Numbered from the stretch's first letter, positions 11,859 through 23,160 are shown. The stretch is DNA of 64,000 nucleotides from Epiperipatus broadwayi (GCA_028023455.1 JAQFVV010006450.1:535501-599500), one strand, 5' to 3'. The notes: a model not told the origin generated them from the sequence alone. Numbers and translations: made by a program.

Positions 11859-12257
11859 TATTTGAAATCGAAATAACTATCTCCCACTGAGTTTTGTAAT
11901 ATAAACAACTACGAAAAACGTATAGTTACTTCCATTTCAATTACATATGTTTAAAATTATGATTATTTATTATTTATAATATAAAACTAATTTTTCATTT
12001 ACTATTCAGAGGTTAATAAAACTAAGATTTGTTCTTGATCGTTTGACTGTATTAATGGTTATTTCAGATAATTTAATCTGCACGTAAATTAAAATAATTG
12101 ACTAAATTCACTCTATAGTTTAAAACTGTATCAAAAAACTAAGCTTATTTATCACCAGAGCTAAAAAATAGATTGGTATTATTCTCTTTCCATAGTAGTT
12201 GTTTACATTATATAAACTCAGTGAGAAGTAATTATTTCTGTTTTAATTACATATATT
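11859..12257. repeat. Imperfect inverted repeat pair
   Basis: The arm at about 11859-11915 (CACTGAGTTTTGTAATATAA then ACAACTA) is the imperfect reverse complement of about 12193-12257 (TAGTTGTTTACATTATATAA then ACTCAGTG). Pairing runs for about 60 bp with a ~280-bp AT-rich spacer. It is probably a foldback or MITE remnant. No TSD was seen. Confidence 0.45.
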
Positions 12258-12593
12258 TAAAGTTCTTTTTTTTTTTTCTGGGAATTTATTTGATTAAATA
12301 TTGTACTGATGTAATGTGTGCTTCATTAAATATTATACAGCACTTGATTAATTTAATTTGATGATTATATTTGTTTCTCTGTATTTAATGCATTTGGTTT
12401 TCCAAGCCTTTCCTTGGTTGCCTAAAATTATGGATAATAGCTAACTCTATATAATATATATGTTTAGCATATATACACACTACCATGATATAATTTAATT
12501 TTTAAAAAAATGCGCAATAAAATATTAACAAAACAATTGATAAAAAAAACAGTTATGAAGAAGTTAGTACAGAAATAAATCAAGACTAATCAC

Positions 12594-12908
12594 GTTATTA
12601 AAACAGCAAAACTCTCCATATAGTAGTGCCGCTCAATTCAAGCCAGAGTAATCAGTGGATGCCAGAAGGCTTGTGCATAAAATCCCTCTCTAGTGCCTAC
12701 TCATTCAATATCCCTAGACTAGTTTCTAGCTTGTGGCTTTCGTCAGTGAGGAGCCTTGGATCCGAGAGCACTGCACCTAGATCTAGATGCATCCATTGAT
12801 TACTCTGGTTTGCACTGAGTGGCACTACTGTATGGAGAGTTTTGCCTGTTTTAATAACAGTTATGAGCAAGTATAAAAACTGTGATCATGTGATGTTTAG
12901 TGGTTTAA
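12594..12908 (+). mobile_element. Mini-element long form, copy B (315 bp)
   Basis: Flanked by a 7-bp direct repeat TAATCAC (12587-12593 and 12909-12915). The left end, GTTATTAAAACAGCAAAACT then CTCCATATAGTAGTG, and the right end, GTGATCATGTGATGTTTAGT then GGTTTA, are the two halves that are directly joined in the 50-58 bp copies. Between them is an insert including a ~70-bp inverted arm: 12594-12663 pairs with about 12790-12858, the latter reading GGCACTACTGTATGGAGAGT then TTTGCCTGTTTTAATAAC. Thus the left end is present twice, in inverted orientation. The middle (12665-12789) is GC-richer, non-coding and of unknown origin. Confidence 0.7.
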
Positions 12909-12915
12909 TAATCAC

Positions 12916-14149
12916 ATGACTTACAGCAAGACTTTGGAAGATGAATCTTGATGGCATTTATACAGACTTGCATTCACATAAAATATATGAATTTAAGCTT
13001 ATGAATTTATGATTTTTAATTTAATATGTTTTTTAAACTATGATTTACTGAAAGCATGGATAGTGAAGTAGATTCAGAGAGAATGTGGAGAGACTGCTAA
13101 GTATGAAAATTAAAATGTGTTTCTGAATTCTCTTCATACAGAACACTTTGATTTCATCACTATCATTCAAGATAATTAATTTATGTTTTAAAAACAACTG
13201 GAATTCAGTCGTAATTATATTGTTCAGTGTTTTATAGAAAATTGTTTTCACAAGCAGTAATGATCATTATTACCTACGCAATTTAACTTAGCAATAAGAA
13301 TCAGGTTGTATTGATTCTATGCTGCAGAAAATAAGTAGAGGGTGGTAAAAATAAGCTTAATTTAACCAGTTTATTAAAACTGACTTTATTATAAAGATAC
13401 TTAAATGTTACTTGATTTCTTAAGCAGCAGACTAGATATTAGATGAATAAATCATTATTATTACTTATAAAAAATGATATGCTAGAATCATAATTTTGAC
13501 TGACTCTGCTTCATCATTTTAAAGATGAAGTAAGGCATTATTGCCAATTGGAATGATTCTTTCTTCACCAATAGGGAAGGCTGCATCATGTTGCAATTGA
13601 ATTTTTCATTTATACAATTGTAATAGGATATATATGTGACAGTCATCCAACTAAACTTCATTATAACTTATTAAAATCTTTATTCTCCAGCTAGTTACTT
13701 ATTTATTGGATAGTTAGTTGTATTGGCTATATTCTGGTTTCCTGAAAAAAGTCCTAGCCATTCTTGGGAAATCCTCATTTACCTGAAAAAAGTTCCAACC
13801 TCCATCCAAATGTCTAAATCTTGAATATGCCAGACTAACACATTGAAAGCTTTTCTCAAAGATAAAATACTTATTGGCCATGTTTTATATATATGTATGT
13901 ACATTAATGTATTACATTGATAAAAATGGCTTTATTGAACTTTTTTATTTTGGGAAAAACATAGAAAAATATAGGAAATGAGCAAGTTAGCAGGAGTACT
14001 TACTGTCAGGATAAAAAACATCCATTATTAGATAATTCATATTTAGAAATATTTCAGATTCATATTTTAACAAATAATTTTTTTATTCTAATCCAAATTA
14101 TGTTTTATTCTTTATATTATGTTGCAAAAGATGAAAATCATTCTTATTC
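12916..14149. other. AT-rich stretch, nothing recognised
   Basis: Unique-looking AT-rich DNA; no open frame above noise and no clear repeat partner in the window. Confidence 0.45.
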
Positions 14150-14643
14150 GGTGCTGATTTAGTTTGCGCTCACGGCCATTTTGGTATCTAAAGACCAGCC
14201 AAAAAACACCACTGATGCATCCAACCAATAAAAGACAGATATTGAATAAAGTACTTTAAATTCATATTTTAGAAATTATAGCTTAGTAAAAATAATATGC
14301 TTTATTTCATGTGGCCATCTAGTATAATCTTTTAGTATTTGGAAATTATAAGCTTGGTTTGATCAGACTTCTGCAATTTTTGGACGATACAAAGTATTGT
14401 CCACATCCTTCCTCTTCCCCACAAATTCTGGCACTTTGCACTGTTATATTTCAAATATTTTATGAAGATAAATTAAAAAAAAAAAAATCCCTAATAAAAT
14501 AAAACATTATTTTTACTAGCTTATAATTTCTAAAATATGAATTTAAAGTACTTTTATTCAATATTTATGTCATTTATCAATTGGATGTGTCAGCGGTGGT
14601 TTTTAGATTTCAAAATGGCCCAGTATGCAAACTAAATCGGCAC
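14150..14643. mobile_element. Foldback MITE of the GGTGC/CCATTTTGG family
   Basis: Long inverted arms of about 140 bp. The left arm starts GGTGCTGATTTAGTTTGCGC then TCACGGCCATTTTGG and continues through CACCACTGATGCATCC to an AT-rich part ending near 14285. The right arm runs from about 14510, through GGATGTGTCAGCGGTGG and TTTCAAAATGGCC, to GCAAACTAAATCGGCACC at 14643. There is no coding capacity in the ~230-bp centre. Related ends occur at 16643, 21416, 53574, 53775 and 54350. The TSD is not obvious, so the superfamily (hAT or other) is undetermined. Confidence 0.65.
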
Positions 14644-16642
14644 CAATCATTCTACAACTGAAAACAAATATAATAGCACTGTAGCAGCTGAATAGTAAAG
14701 AAGTGAAGTCATTGCAAAATGTATTTCTTTGTGTAAATCTTGATATTTTTCTGCATAAAAAATAAATGTTCCTATATAATATAAAATTAAAACAACATTT
14801 TTTAAAATAGCTCACTGCAATGACAGATGTATTCAAAAACCTTTCATAGATGTATGATGAAGGAGAGGGCAGTATTCACAAGACTTTCCAATTGCTTTTA
14901 TCTAAAGATTGCCAGAAATCCATTTTCATCAAATTATGAATAATTATCTGATTGGATAGTGGTCAATTACCCGAGGAAAAAAGTCCTCAAGTCCTTGAGC
15001 TTGACTAACATTTGGATTTCCAAATCATATATTTTATGAACATAGGTGAATAAAGACAAAAAGCCAATAATATTTTTTTTTTATTTATCTTTTATATGCT
15101 ATATATCTTTATGAACATTTTTTTTTATGGACCCTATTTAGACTTCTAAGGAATAATAAATTAAATTTGCAATATTTTTAAAAATTGAATAGAAACGTTC
15201 AATTATTTATGTTTTCTTTGAAAACAATTGTTTTAAAATATAATGCTCTGGGCATCTTATTGAATATCTATCTAATGAGTACAATGTCCCTTAAAAGTAA
15301 AGATTTTAGTGTTTATATTGATCTCTTTGGATTCTTTCAGTTGTGAAACTTTTCTAATTGTAATATCTGAAGCATATTATAATTCTTATTAGATATTGTG
15401 CCTACTTTCCTTTCAGTTTCTTCTCGATTTAACTTGAGAAAATTGTTTTAATGATTAAAGATTTATAGTAATTAAAATTGTTTTAAATAATGTGCTAAGA
15501 TTGTAATATTTAGTTAATTTGTGTATATATAACGTATTGATTAATTGGTGAACACGAAAATTCTCTTAATAGTTTTTTGCTATTATTATATATAAATAAG
15601 AGAAATTATAATCAAAATATATTCTTGTACAAAAATTAAATATTTATTGAATTTTAAATTTAGCTGACTTTTTGTTATTGTTCTTATGTGAGTATGTGTG
15701 TTTATTGAAGGGGGGGGCATCACATAATAAATAATAAAATTTACATTTTATATCATAATATATACATGATCACAGATTGTTCATTATGTGTACTATAGGT
15801 AAAAATCTTATTTGGTGAATTTTTTTAGTATTCTACATAAAAAAACTCTACATACTTTTGACTTTTCCTTTCAAAACCAATAAAATATCACATGACTCCA
15901 GCTTACCCAGTGCTGTTTCAACTGCATATTCTTTTTTTTTTTTACAACTATGCCACTTAATATAAACTTTAGTAATTATTAGGATTTATTAAGTACTATT
16001 ATCTGTCACCTATTAGTTACTAAAGGTTACATTAGATGGCATGGCTGTGTTGAGAGAAAAAGAACATTACTTTTTATTTTGTTTGTTTTTTTAATACTAT
16101 TATTTCACTTATCTCAAAATATCTATTAATATGAACCAACAGCTTTTGTAAAAAAGAATGTACTCATGTAATATAAATAAATGACCTGCTAAAGTGTGTT
16201 TTAATAAAAAATATAAATAGATGCAGGTAAATGAAAGCAACAAAAATTGATTAATATATACAATTATGTGAGTTTATATGTTTTTATAAAATAAAAATTA
16301 AATATCTGCACCCAGCTATATTTATTAGCCATATGAATATTGGCAAATGTGTGTACTTTTGTCTTAATAAACTCATATGGTCATTTTGAAAACAGGTGTA
16401 TGATGTAGACCAAGGTAAGATAAAATAGAATTTATGATATTAATATACATTTCATTGGATATATTCCTAGAAGTTGAAGCACTGAATGAATCTGCACTAA
16501 ATTGAATCATTATAATATAGTTTAGATAACATTTATATATATATGTACAAATAAAGCAATAATGTACCAGACCTTTATTGCCCAATACAGATTCAGCTTA
16601 TTGTTCTCATATTATGATGCAATGTTTCAATATTCATTTATT
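14644..16642. other. AT-rich stretch, nothing recognised
   Basis: Contains a G run near 15711-15717, a T run near 15931 and otherwise AT-rich DNA without coding or repeat structure that I can support. Confidence 0.45.
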
Positions 16643-16702
16643 GGTGCTCATTTGCAATCTCCTCCATTTTGAATTTCAAAAACGTCGTCTGACACATCTA
16701 AC
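16643..16702 (-). repeat. GGTGC-family terminal repeat, left end
   Basis: GGTGCTCATTTGCAATCTCC then TCCATTTTGAATTTC, AAAAACGTCGTCTGACACAT. It is the reverse complement, with few differences, of 21416-21491 and resembles the ends of the 14150-14643 MITE. It could be a solo MITE arm or the left end of a 4.85-kb element closed at 21491. Confidence 0.5.
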
Positions 16703-17330
16703 TTATTGATTGCTGAAGTGTCCATATTGCATATTCAAAAAATTATGTTAATTCACAAATATTATCATGAATTAGATTTATATTACTTAAAAATGACATA
16801 ATATATATTTTTTGAAACATAAAACCCTAAAGAATGTAAAATTAAGCTGAAAAAAATATAGTTATTGATATTTAAAGTAATAAAAAAATAAAATAAAAGT
16901 TAATATTTCTAATAATCATTTTCATAATATTTTACAAATTCAAAATTATCATGCACCCAACTTAAAACTATTGTTTTGTTAGTGGGTTAGTTGGATTCAT
17001 CATAAAATTTCTAAAAATTTGGTATATAATAACACTTACCTAAGGTAATCCATCACTTGAAAACTTCATAGAATAAAGACAGTACTTTTCATTTTTCTCA
17101 GTAGTCCTTCAAAATGCATTTCCAGACAGGGTTTTGCAATGTATAAGACATCCCTAATAACATCCCTTATAACAAGTAGTTAATATTGATCAATAATTAG
17201 TATAATTTGAAAATTATAATAAAGAACTTCAATACAGTTTGTAATTCATTAAAAAGTACTACTAAAATAGTCACTATATACAAAATAATAAAATAAAATA
17301 AAAAGTGAATGAAATACTAAATTCATCATA
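16703..17330. other. AT-rich stretch, nothing recognised
   Basis: AT-rich DNA lying inside the interval bounded by the two GGTGC-family ends. No coding motif was seen. Confidence 0.4.
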
Positions 17331-17339
17331 GAGTGAGTG

Positions 17340-17422
17340 CTTGATGTACTGCAGCAGTCGATCTTAGCCCAAGATCGAGCTTCACTGTTCTACCACTTAA
17401 CCCACTGGTTTTTTTCGTCCCA
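17340..17422 (-). repeat. tRNA-related SINE fragment
   Basis: On the minus strand a box-A-like TGGGTTAAGTGGTAGAACAG is followed by TGAAGCTCGATCTTGGG and a palindromic GATCTT/AAGATC core. It resembles the box-B palindrome of the 4103-4203 fragment. A run of seven As lies upstream of the box A in this orientation. It is too altered to fold as a tRNA, so I call a SINE remnant. Confidence 0.35.
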
Positions 17423-17693
17423 TGTATATAAACTATACGTATATTTCTGAGAAGCATCTATAAAAGTGTATAAATATAAATCTCAAATAAAAATTTTCTT
17501 TAATTTTAAATATTGACTTTTATGGATGCGACTCAGATATATACATATATTAACGGACTTTTATATATATAAAAGCACAATATAAATCTTGTAAATAATT
17601 TTGTATTTTTTTCTTAACTATATGTTATTTATTTTTTTAATATTTTTCTTTATATAATTACATAAAAATTCAAGATGGAAGATTCAATCACCG

Positions 17694-17866
17694 ACTGTCC
17701 AAGAATAATTAAAGGGGCGGGAACATTACTTTGTTTCATAATTAAAAAGGAATTTTTAAATTAAAGTAAAATTTAAAACAAAGCTAATTGATTTTAGTCA
17801 GCGATTAACATTTTTATCAAATCTATTTCTAATCTGGAAATAGGTTGGAATTTATTCTTGGACAGT
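17694..17866. repeat. Small inverted-repeat element
   Basis: A perfect 15-bp inverted pair, ACTGTCCAAGAATAA at 17694-17708 and TTATTCTTGGACAGT at 17852-17866. The interval of 173 bp is AT-rich and non-coding apart from a GGGGCGGG patch. MITE-like; no clear TSD. Confidence 0.5.
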
Positions 17867-17964
17867 TATCTAACGATTCCATCTCCACTAACAATAGCTA
17901 GAATATTTCTGTAAATTAAAGATAAGTTTAATTAAAAACATTCTTTGAACACCTCAAAGTTTTG

Positions 17965-17973
17965 TATAAATAG
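17965..17973 (+). promoter_or_regulatory. TATA-box-like motif (weak)
   Basis: TATAAATAG followed by GGGCC, with a GC-richer, CT-rich block downstream (18000-18200) that contains splice-donor-like AG/GTAGCT and GAG/GTAACC. An ATG at 18128 opens only 16 codons before a stop. It could be the promoter of a non-coding transcript or the LTR-like part of a dead element. Very uncertain. Confidence 0.2.
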
Positions 17974-18959
17974 GGCCTAAAAATCTATTGTGCCAGAGTT
18001 GGGTCAATAGTCACTAAACCGGCTTCATGTCTGTTGATTTTTAAAAGAGGGGCTTGGGCCACCTTCCCCTCCATCTTCAGCTCCACTCTTCACCGTGCAG
18101 AGAGGTAGCTCCTACCGGTCAAGAGACATGTCATCAAAGAATGCCACCTGCCACAGAAGATTGGTCAGTATTCCATAGAATCCTGAGGTAACCAGCCCAG
18201 AGACATAATTGTATTACCTAAGTCTAGCTTATAACTATAAAATTAATGTTTTCTTTATGTTAAACCTCTTTTTAACACACTAATCGGCAGCATGTTAAAT
18301 TCTTTTCTTTAGATCGATTCTCTATAACATAAATTAATACTACTATAAAATATTTCATCCAACTCATGCTTCTTATTTTCTTATAATTTAGTGTGGTTAT
18401 AATTTATTTTAATGCTATTTTTTTATTTTTATCTAATATATATGTGTAAATGCCAATCAAACCCAGTCCTACGAATTTAGAAGGGGGGGGGGTTAATGAG
18501 TTCTTATTTATTTATTTCTAACTAGCTCGTAAGACTGAGTTTTTCTTGTAAAATGAGTATATGCTTTTTTTAAATATATTTTACCGTAAAATTATACAAA
18601 ATGTATAAATATTTTTCAATCTGGGATGGATTTTGGTGTCCATTAGTTTTATTAATTTTTTTATTCATCATCATCGCCAAAAAGGCTGGTGAACAAATTC
18701 TATTTTGTTGTTCACACTTTTAAATGCATGAATTTTAGTTTTTTTTATATATATTTAAACAAAATAGTATTGATTCAAGAAGGAGGGAGAAATGCACGCT
18801 TCATTAATAATAGTTTTAACTTTTGATAAATGACTTAATTTCACATGGGTCATTATTTTAACATATCATTACGTATTTGTTAAACCATTTAAGGCTTTAT
18901 GTTAATATTTAAACTGAATGATTTCATATTTTTATAAAAGCGTTGTTAGCATAGGCCAC

Positions 18960-19310
18960 TCTTCATATTACTAAGCTTTATCTAGAGATGTGCGTCGGAA
19001 TGCCCGAGTCGTCTCCTCTTCATTTCAGGTTGTAAACAGGGCGATAAATGTCCCTGGACCATATCTCTATATGTATACTCGTGTAATCAGAGCAATGCAT
19101 GGGATAATTCTGGCAAAGTTCAGCCCATTGTATCTCCGTCCGAGGACCTTTTGTCAGCCAATTCCACAAAATGTGGGGTGGCAAGTCGGCTAGACTGTTT
19201 TCTTCCATACTATGATAAAGCACCTCAAAATATTGGATCTGCAGATATTCGGCTATTATGCTGATACCGCAATTTCTTATAGTTTGTCTTTCTTTTAGCC
19301 TGTTTGACAA
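18960..19310. other. CpG- and GC-rich patch of unknown nature
   Basis: About a dozen CpGs lie within 300 bp, far above the surroundings. The minus strand is open for 96 codons (19020-19310) and the plus strand for 67 (18990-19193). The minus reading includes SLADLPPHILWNWLTKG, which I do not recognise. Composition suggests former coding sequence or a younger insertion. It lies within the 16.6-21.5 kb interval bounded by inverted MITE-type ends. Confidence 0.3.
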
Positions 19311-19794
19311 AATAAATCATAATGATATGTGATGATGAAACATTTTTCTCTTTGTAATATTTTCTGTTGGAGTTTAAATCCAACCTCTCATGAAGCTGCC
19401 TTCCTCTTTATTGAATAAGCCATTCCCGCAATTATAGTTTCGCTATATTCTATTTTTAAATGTCGAAAATGTAAAATAAATAAATGTTTTTAAGTATATT
19501 TTGATCACAATGTATCCTCATTTTAGTGTTGTAAATAAAGTCTATAAATGAAAATATATATCCAATGCCAAGGGCATTATATTCAAGTTGTATAATCAGT
19601 GAAACTCTTATTATTATATCTTTACATGTGTTTCTAAATATATAAAGTACACCAACCATCCAAATCTCCTTTTGTAATATTAAATGAAAGCCTATTTTAA
19701 ATATACGTTCAGTAGTGTAACCGCCGCACTAAATTCATATCTATCCAAATTTGTACCAAGTTTGTTAAATGTTTGTAATGAAAATAAAGTTTTA

Positions 19795-19899
19795 GTCTTG
19801 CATTGGTGGTCGAGAGGTCAGCGCGACTGCCTTGCACTTGCAGGCAGTTGCCCGGGTTGCGGGTTTGCATCCCCGCCGATGCTATGACACTTAAAAAAA
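19795..19899 (+). mobile_element. tRNA-derived SINE (class-II-tRNA-like), copy 1
   Basis: Flanked by AAAGTTTTA (19786-19794 and 19900-19908). The head reads TGGTGGTCGAGAGGTCAGCG (box A), then a GC-rich anticodon-like arm CTGCCTTGCACTTGCAGGCA, then GCGGGTTTGCATCCCCGCC (box B region), then GATGCTATGACACTTAAAAA with an A run. The minus-strand copy at 63510-63609 has the same order, which defines the family. The long arm between the anticodon and T arms suggests a Leu- or Ser-type tRNA origin. Confidence 0.75.
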
Positions 19900-20052
19900 A
19901 AAGTTTTAAGTGTGTGAAATTGTGTATACATATATAAAATCTTGAAATTTTGATAAAATAAATAGTTATGTTTTTAAACTTAATCTAGTTGTTCGAATCT
20001 CATTAATATATTATTTATGTATGTTTTAACTTATGTCAGGAGTTCACTCAAT

Positions 20053-20300
20053 CTCTCATCATCATCATCAGCTGAGTTCTCATGCAAAATGATGTAGCAC
20101 TGGGCCCGGAAATAATTAATTTATGTAGTATCACCGTAGAGTGTTGTCCATAGTGTTATAGATTTGGGGAATGGGCAAATAGGTTAGAATTCATGATTGC
20201 TCCTGACCTGTGTATCTTGCGCATGATTGGGTTCGGGTTACTTTTGCTTAGATTCTAAGTCTTGTTGGATGGACATACATTTTCGACCAGTACAGTACAT
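20053..20300 (+). repeat. Dispersed repeat R1, copy 2
   Basis: Opens CTCATCATCATCATCAGCTG and closes TTTTCGACCAGTACAGTACA, matching the start and end of 6723-6912 in the same orientation. The interior is longer and diverged (GGGTTCGGGTTACTTTTG). Family unknown. Confidence 0.4.
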
Positions 20301-20347
20301 ACGTTTGTAGTTTATATATATATACTTGTCAAAACTGTTACTTTTAT

Positions 20348-20820
20348 GTTAAGTTTCAATAGTAATTTTTTTATCAAATATATATTAAAAAAAACAATAA
20401 TTAAAAAATATAAATAAAATAATAATTAAAAAAACATATAATAAAGTAATAATTAAAAAATGTGCAGCTTTGAAATTTATATTGCAAGTCTATAATCGGC
20501 CTAAGTTTATGTACTATCAAATCGTTACTTTTAGCATTTGCATAATGTTACTATTATTAAAATGCAGAAAAGAAATTATAGAAACATCTAAATCAAGTCA
20601 TTATATTTCCGAAATATATTCATTTTTGTCTCATATCAATTAATTCAAAGACTAAGCTCACATTATAGAAAAAAATGCAGACAAGTACGATCTTTCTTTT
20701 TTTTATATGTTAGTTTTAATAGTAATTTTTTATCAAAATATATATAAAACAATAATTAAAAAATATATAATAAAATAATAATTAAAAAACATATAATAAA
20801 ATAATAATTAAAAAAATATA
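20348..20820 (+). repeat. Duplicated AT-rich block
   Basis: About 113 bp at 20348-20460 (TTTCAATAGTAATTTTTTTA then an ATAATTAAAAAA array) recurs at about 20705-20820, about 357 bp away in the same orientation. The internal ATAATTAAAAAA(N) units are a short tandem repeat. This is either local duplication or two ends of one element. Confidence 0.5.
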
Positions 20821-21197
20821 GAAAAATAAAAATACTTACCAATAAGCCCTCATAACATTTTCTTCAAAATACAACGGAAAAAGTAAAACTTTTTCCCCGT
20901 TATAATTTTACTCTGAACTGTTCTCCAATAACTAACAAAAAAATGAGAGAAAGACAAAAAAATTCAATCTACTTGATCACAAAAATTATCATAAAATTTT
21001 TATTTTTTATCGTAGAAAAAAAATTTACCTTTCTGAAATCTGCAGACAAAGATGGAAAAGAAGATATAAAAAGCGCATGTGTAACCTTCGTAGATTTCCA
21101 TTAATCTTAATCTCAACCCGAATGTTTATAATTTGAAATTTCTTGAGCATTTTAAGCACTTGTAATAACGAATAAGCTAAGTGATAAAAATTACTCG

Positions 21198-21415
21198 GGT
21201 CACGTGACTATAATATCACTTAAAAGCAACACACATAGATATCAAAAATTTAGAACTAATTTGAAAAAAAAAAAGCCAAAACGTAAAAAATGTAGAAATC
21301 TGGTCAAGCAAAAGAGTCTGAAATTGCATAATAAAAAAAAGCCAAAAAGGAAAAAAATTTAGAACTCTGGTCACATGTCTATAATATCAATTAAAAGTAA
21401 TAAACATAGAAATCA
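21198..21415 (+). repeat. Local direct duplication, period ~171 bp
   Basis: GGTCACGTGACTATAATATC then ACTTAAAAGCAA at 21198 recurs as GGTCACATGTCTATAATATC then AATTAAAAGTAA at 21369. The A-rich intervening part also contains two AAAAAAGCCAAAA blocks. It lies directly inside the right GGTGC-family end. Confidence 0.45.
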
Positions 21416-21491
21416 CTTAGATGTGTCAGACGATGTTTTTGGCCCTTTTTGAAATTCAAAATGGCGGAGATCACATACTAAAAAAGTACTC
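21416..21491 (+). repeat. GGTGC-family terminal repeat, right end
   Basis: CTTAGATGTGTCAGACGATG then TTTTTGG, GAAATTCAAAATGGCGGAGA and TCACATACTAAAAAAGTACT. It is the inverted partner of 16643-16702. Confidence 0.5.
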
Positions 21492-22750
21492 ATTTATTAT
21501 ACTCTATCCAAAATCTAGAATTTCTAGTTAATTAGTAATTTATTCCTTTCTTTACCCTTTTATTTGCATCATGTTTATCATGCTGACCAAAATTAACACA
21601 TATGCATAAAGACATGTAATATGGAGTAACAATTTTAAAGAAATGATATGCTGAATACTTGTATATATAAAACCAATGTTAAAAACATTCAAGCTTCAAA
21701 ATCCAACCTGTCATAATTAAGATTTGTTTTTGTATGGATATTTGTACGGTGAGAGAGATTGATCTGGGACATTTTTAACATGACTGCTCAGGATTTATAA
21801 TAAGTTTCAGAGGAATGCATGGAAAATCTCTAAGATTTAATTGATCATGGATATTAAATCAAATGATTACATATTGAAACAGACGTGTTGTTTCATGAAT
21901 ATATTTTAAGATTTATTTTCTCTTTCCACCTAAAGTGATTGATTAAAGTAAAACAGACATATATAAAAGAAACCACCTTTTCAATAATCTTATAAAAAAA
22001 AAAGCAAAATGTTTAAATTTAAAAGAAGAAAAAGAAAATCATTATTTTAAATAATGATTAAGGGTGGGAAAAAAAGATAAATCTTCATTATTGATTTTTA
22101 ATCACGAAATAAATACATCTTTAAGCATTTAAAACTGGGATTTATTAAAATATCATATTTTTAATTTTTGAGCCGATGTTGTATACAAAGTATAATAATT
22201 GCTTGGGGCAAGGTTTATCAGATTTGGAAAACAAGGCATAATCTTTTTAATTCCTCATGTTTCCGCTAAAACTAAACGATCCAATCATCAAGAAGAGGAA
22301 AAAACACAGGTTTAAATGAAAGCTATTTGACAAATCAGATACAGTGGAGTCATGCTAGATTAATCCAGAGACTTGATTAGGGTATAAATAGTGGAGCATG
22401 AAGTTAAAAAAGAGCTCTATCTATGTGTTGTTTAGCTGTTTAGTTGCCAAGTGGTTTTAGTGCAGAGCCTTTGGAATAATTATATTTATGGCCACACAGA
22501 TCATTCCAGCTGAGGAATTGGTGGAAGTTGAAAATAAAAGCATTAATATGGGAAGCATAAGGATGATAGGCTAGTCAGTAATAGCTTTTTCTCTCTATCT
22601 GCAGCCATGAATCTCCAAGCCATGCCTGGGTAAATGCCAGTGGAAATTAAATAATGACATTCAGCTTAAATAAACCAACCCCTTTTTGAAATGCATTAGT
22701 GACCTGTAGTGGATGAACACATGGGATGAAAATGAAGGTAATGATTTTAT
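21492..22750. other. Mixed stretch with a GC-richer block at 22270-22740
   Basis: The block at 22270-22740 has a TATAAATAG motif at 22383, an acceptor-like CTCTATCTGCAG at 22593-22604 and a donor-like GG/GTAAAT at about 22629 bounding ATGAATCTCCAAGCCATGCC. This could be a short exon but there is no supporting frame or family. The rest is AT-rich. Confidence 0.25.
22383..22391 (+). promoter_or_regulatory. TATA-box-like motif (weak)
   Basis: TATAAATAG in GGGTATAAATAGTGGAGC. The context resembles the motif at 17965. No start site or coding sequence can be demonstrated. Confidence 0.2.
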
Positions 22751-22754
22751 GAAA

Positions 22755-23160
22755 TATTAAATACTTATATGTTTATAATCAAAATGCATCTTTCTTGAAA
22801 TAAATCATAAATGATTATATTTTTATGTGCAAAATACATCTGTATGGAAATAAATCATAAATACTTATATGTTTATAATCAAAATGCATCTTTCTTGAAA
22901 TAAATCATGGATACTTATATTTTTATATGCAAACTATGTCTGTGTTGAAATAAATCGTACATACTTATATGTGTATAATCAAGATGCATCTTTCTTGAAA
23001 TAAATCGTGAATTGTTATATTTTACGGGCAAGATACGTCGGTATTGAAATAAAGCATAAATACTTATAGTTTATAGGCAAAATGTGTCTTTAATGGAATA
23101 AATCATAAATGATTATATTTTAATATACAAAACATGTCTGCACTAGTATATGTCATATAT
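22755..23160 (+). repeat. 50-bp minisatellite with 100-bp dimer structure
   Basis: Seven or more units, each ending near GAAATAAATCATAAATACTT; the GAAA anchors fall at 22800, 22850, 22900, 22950, 23000, about 23049 and 23099. Two unit types alternate: one with AATCAAAATGCATCTTTCTT and one with TGCAAAATACATCTGTATGG, so the higher-order period is 100 bp. Units decay downstream, and related AAATGCTTATAA fragments continue to about 23520. Confidence 0.8.

Noticed and set aside
19802-19880. Possible tRNA-Leu or tRNA-Ser gene
   Set aside because: A second copy with tail and TSD shows it is a SINE, and the arms are imperfect.
22593-22635. Micro-exon bounded by CTGCAG and GGTAAAT
   Set aside because: Splice-like signals are frequent by chance and no coding continuation is visible.
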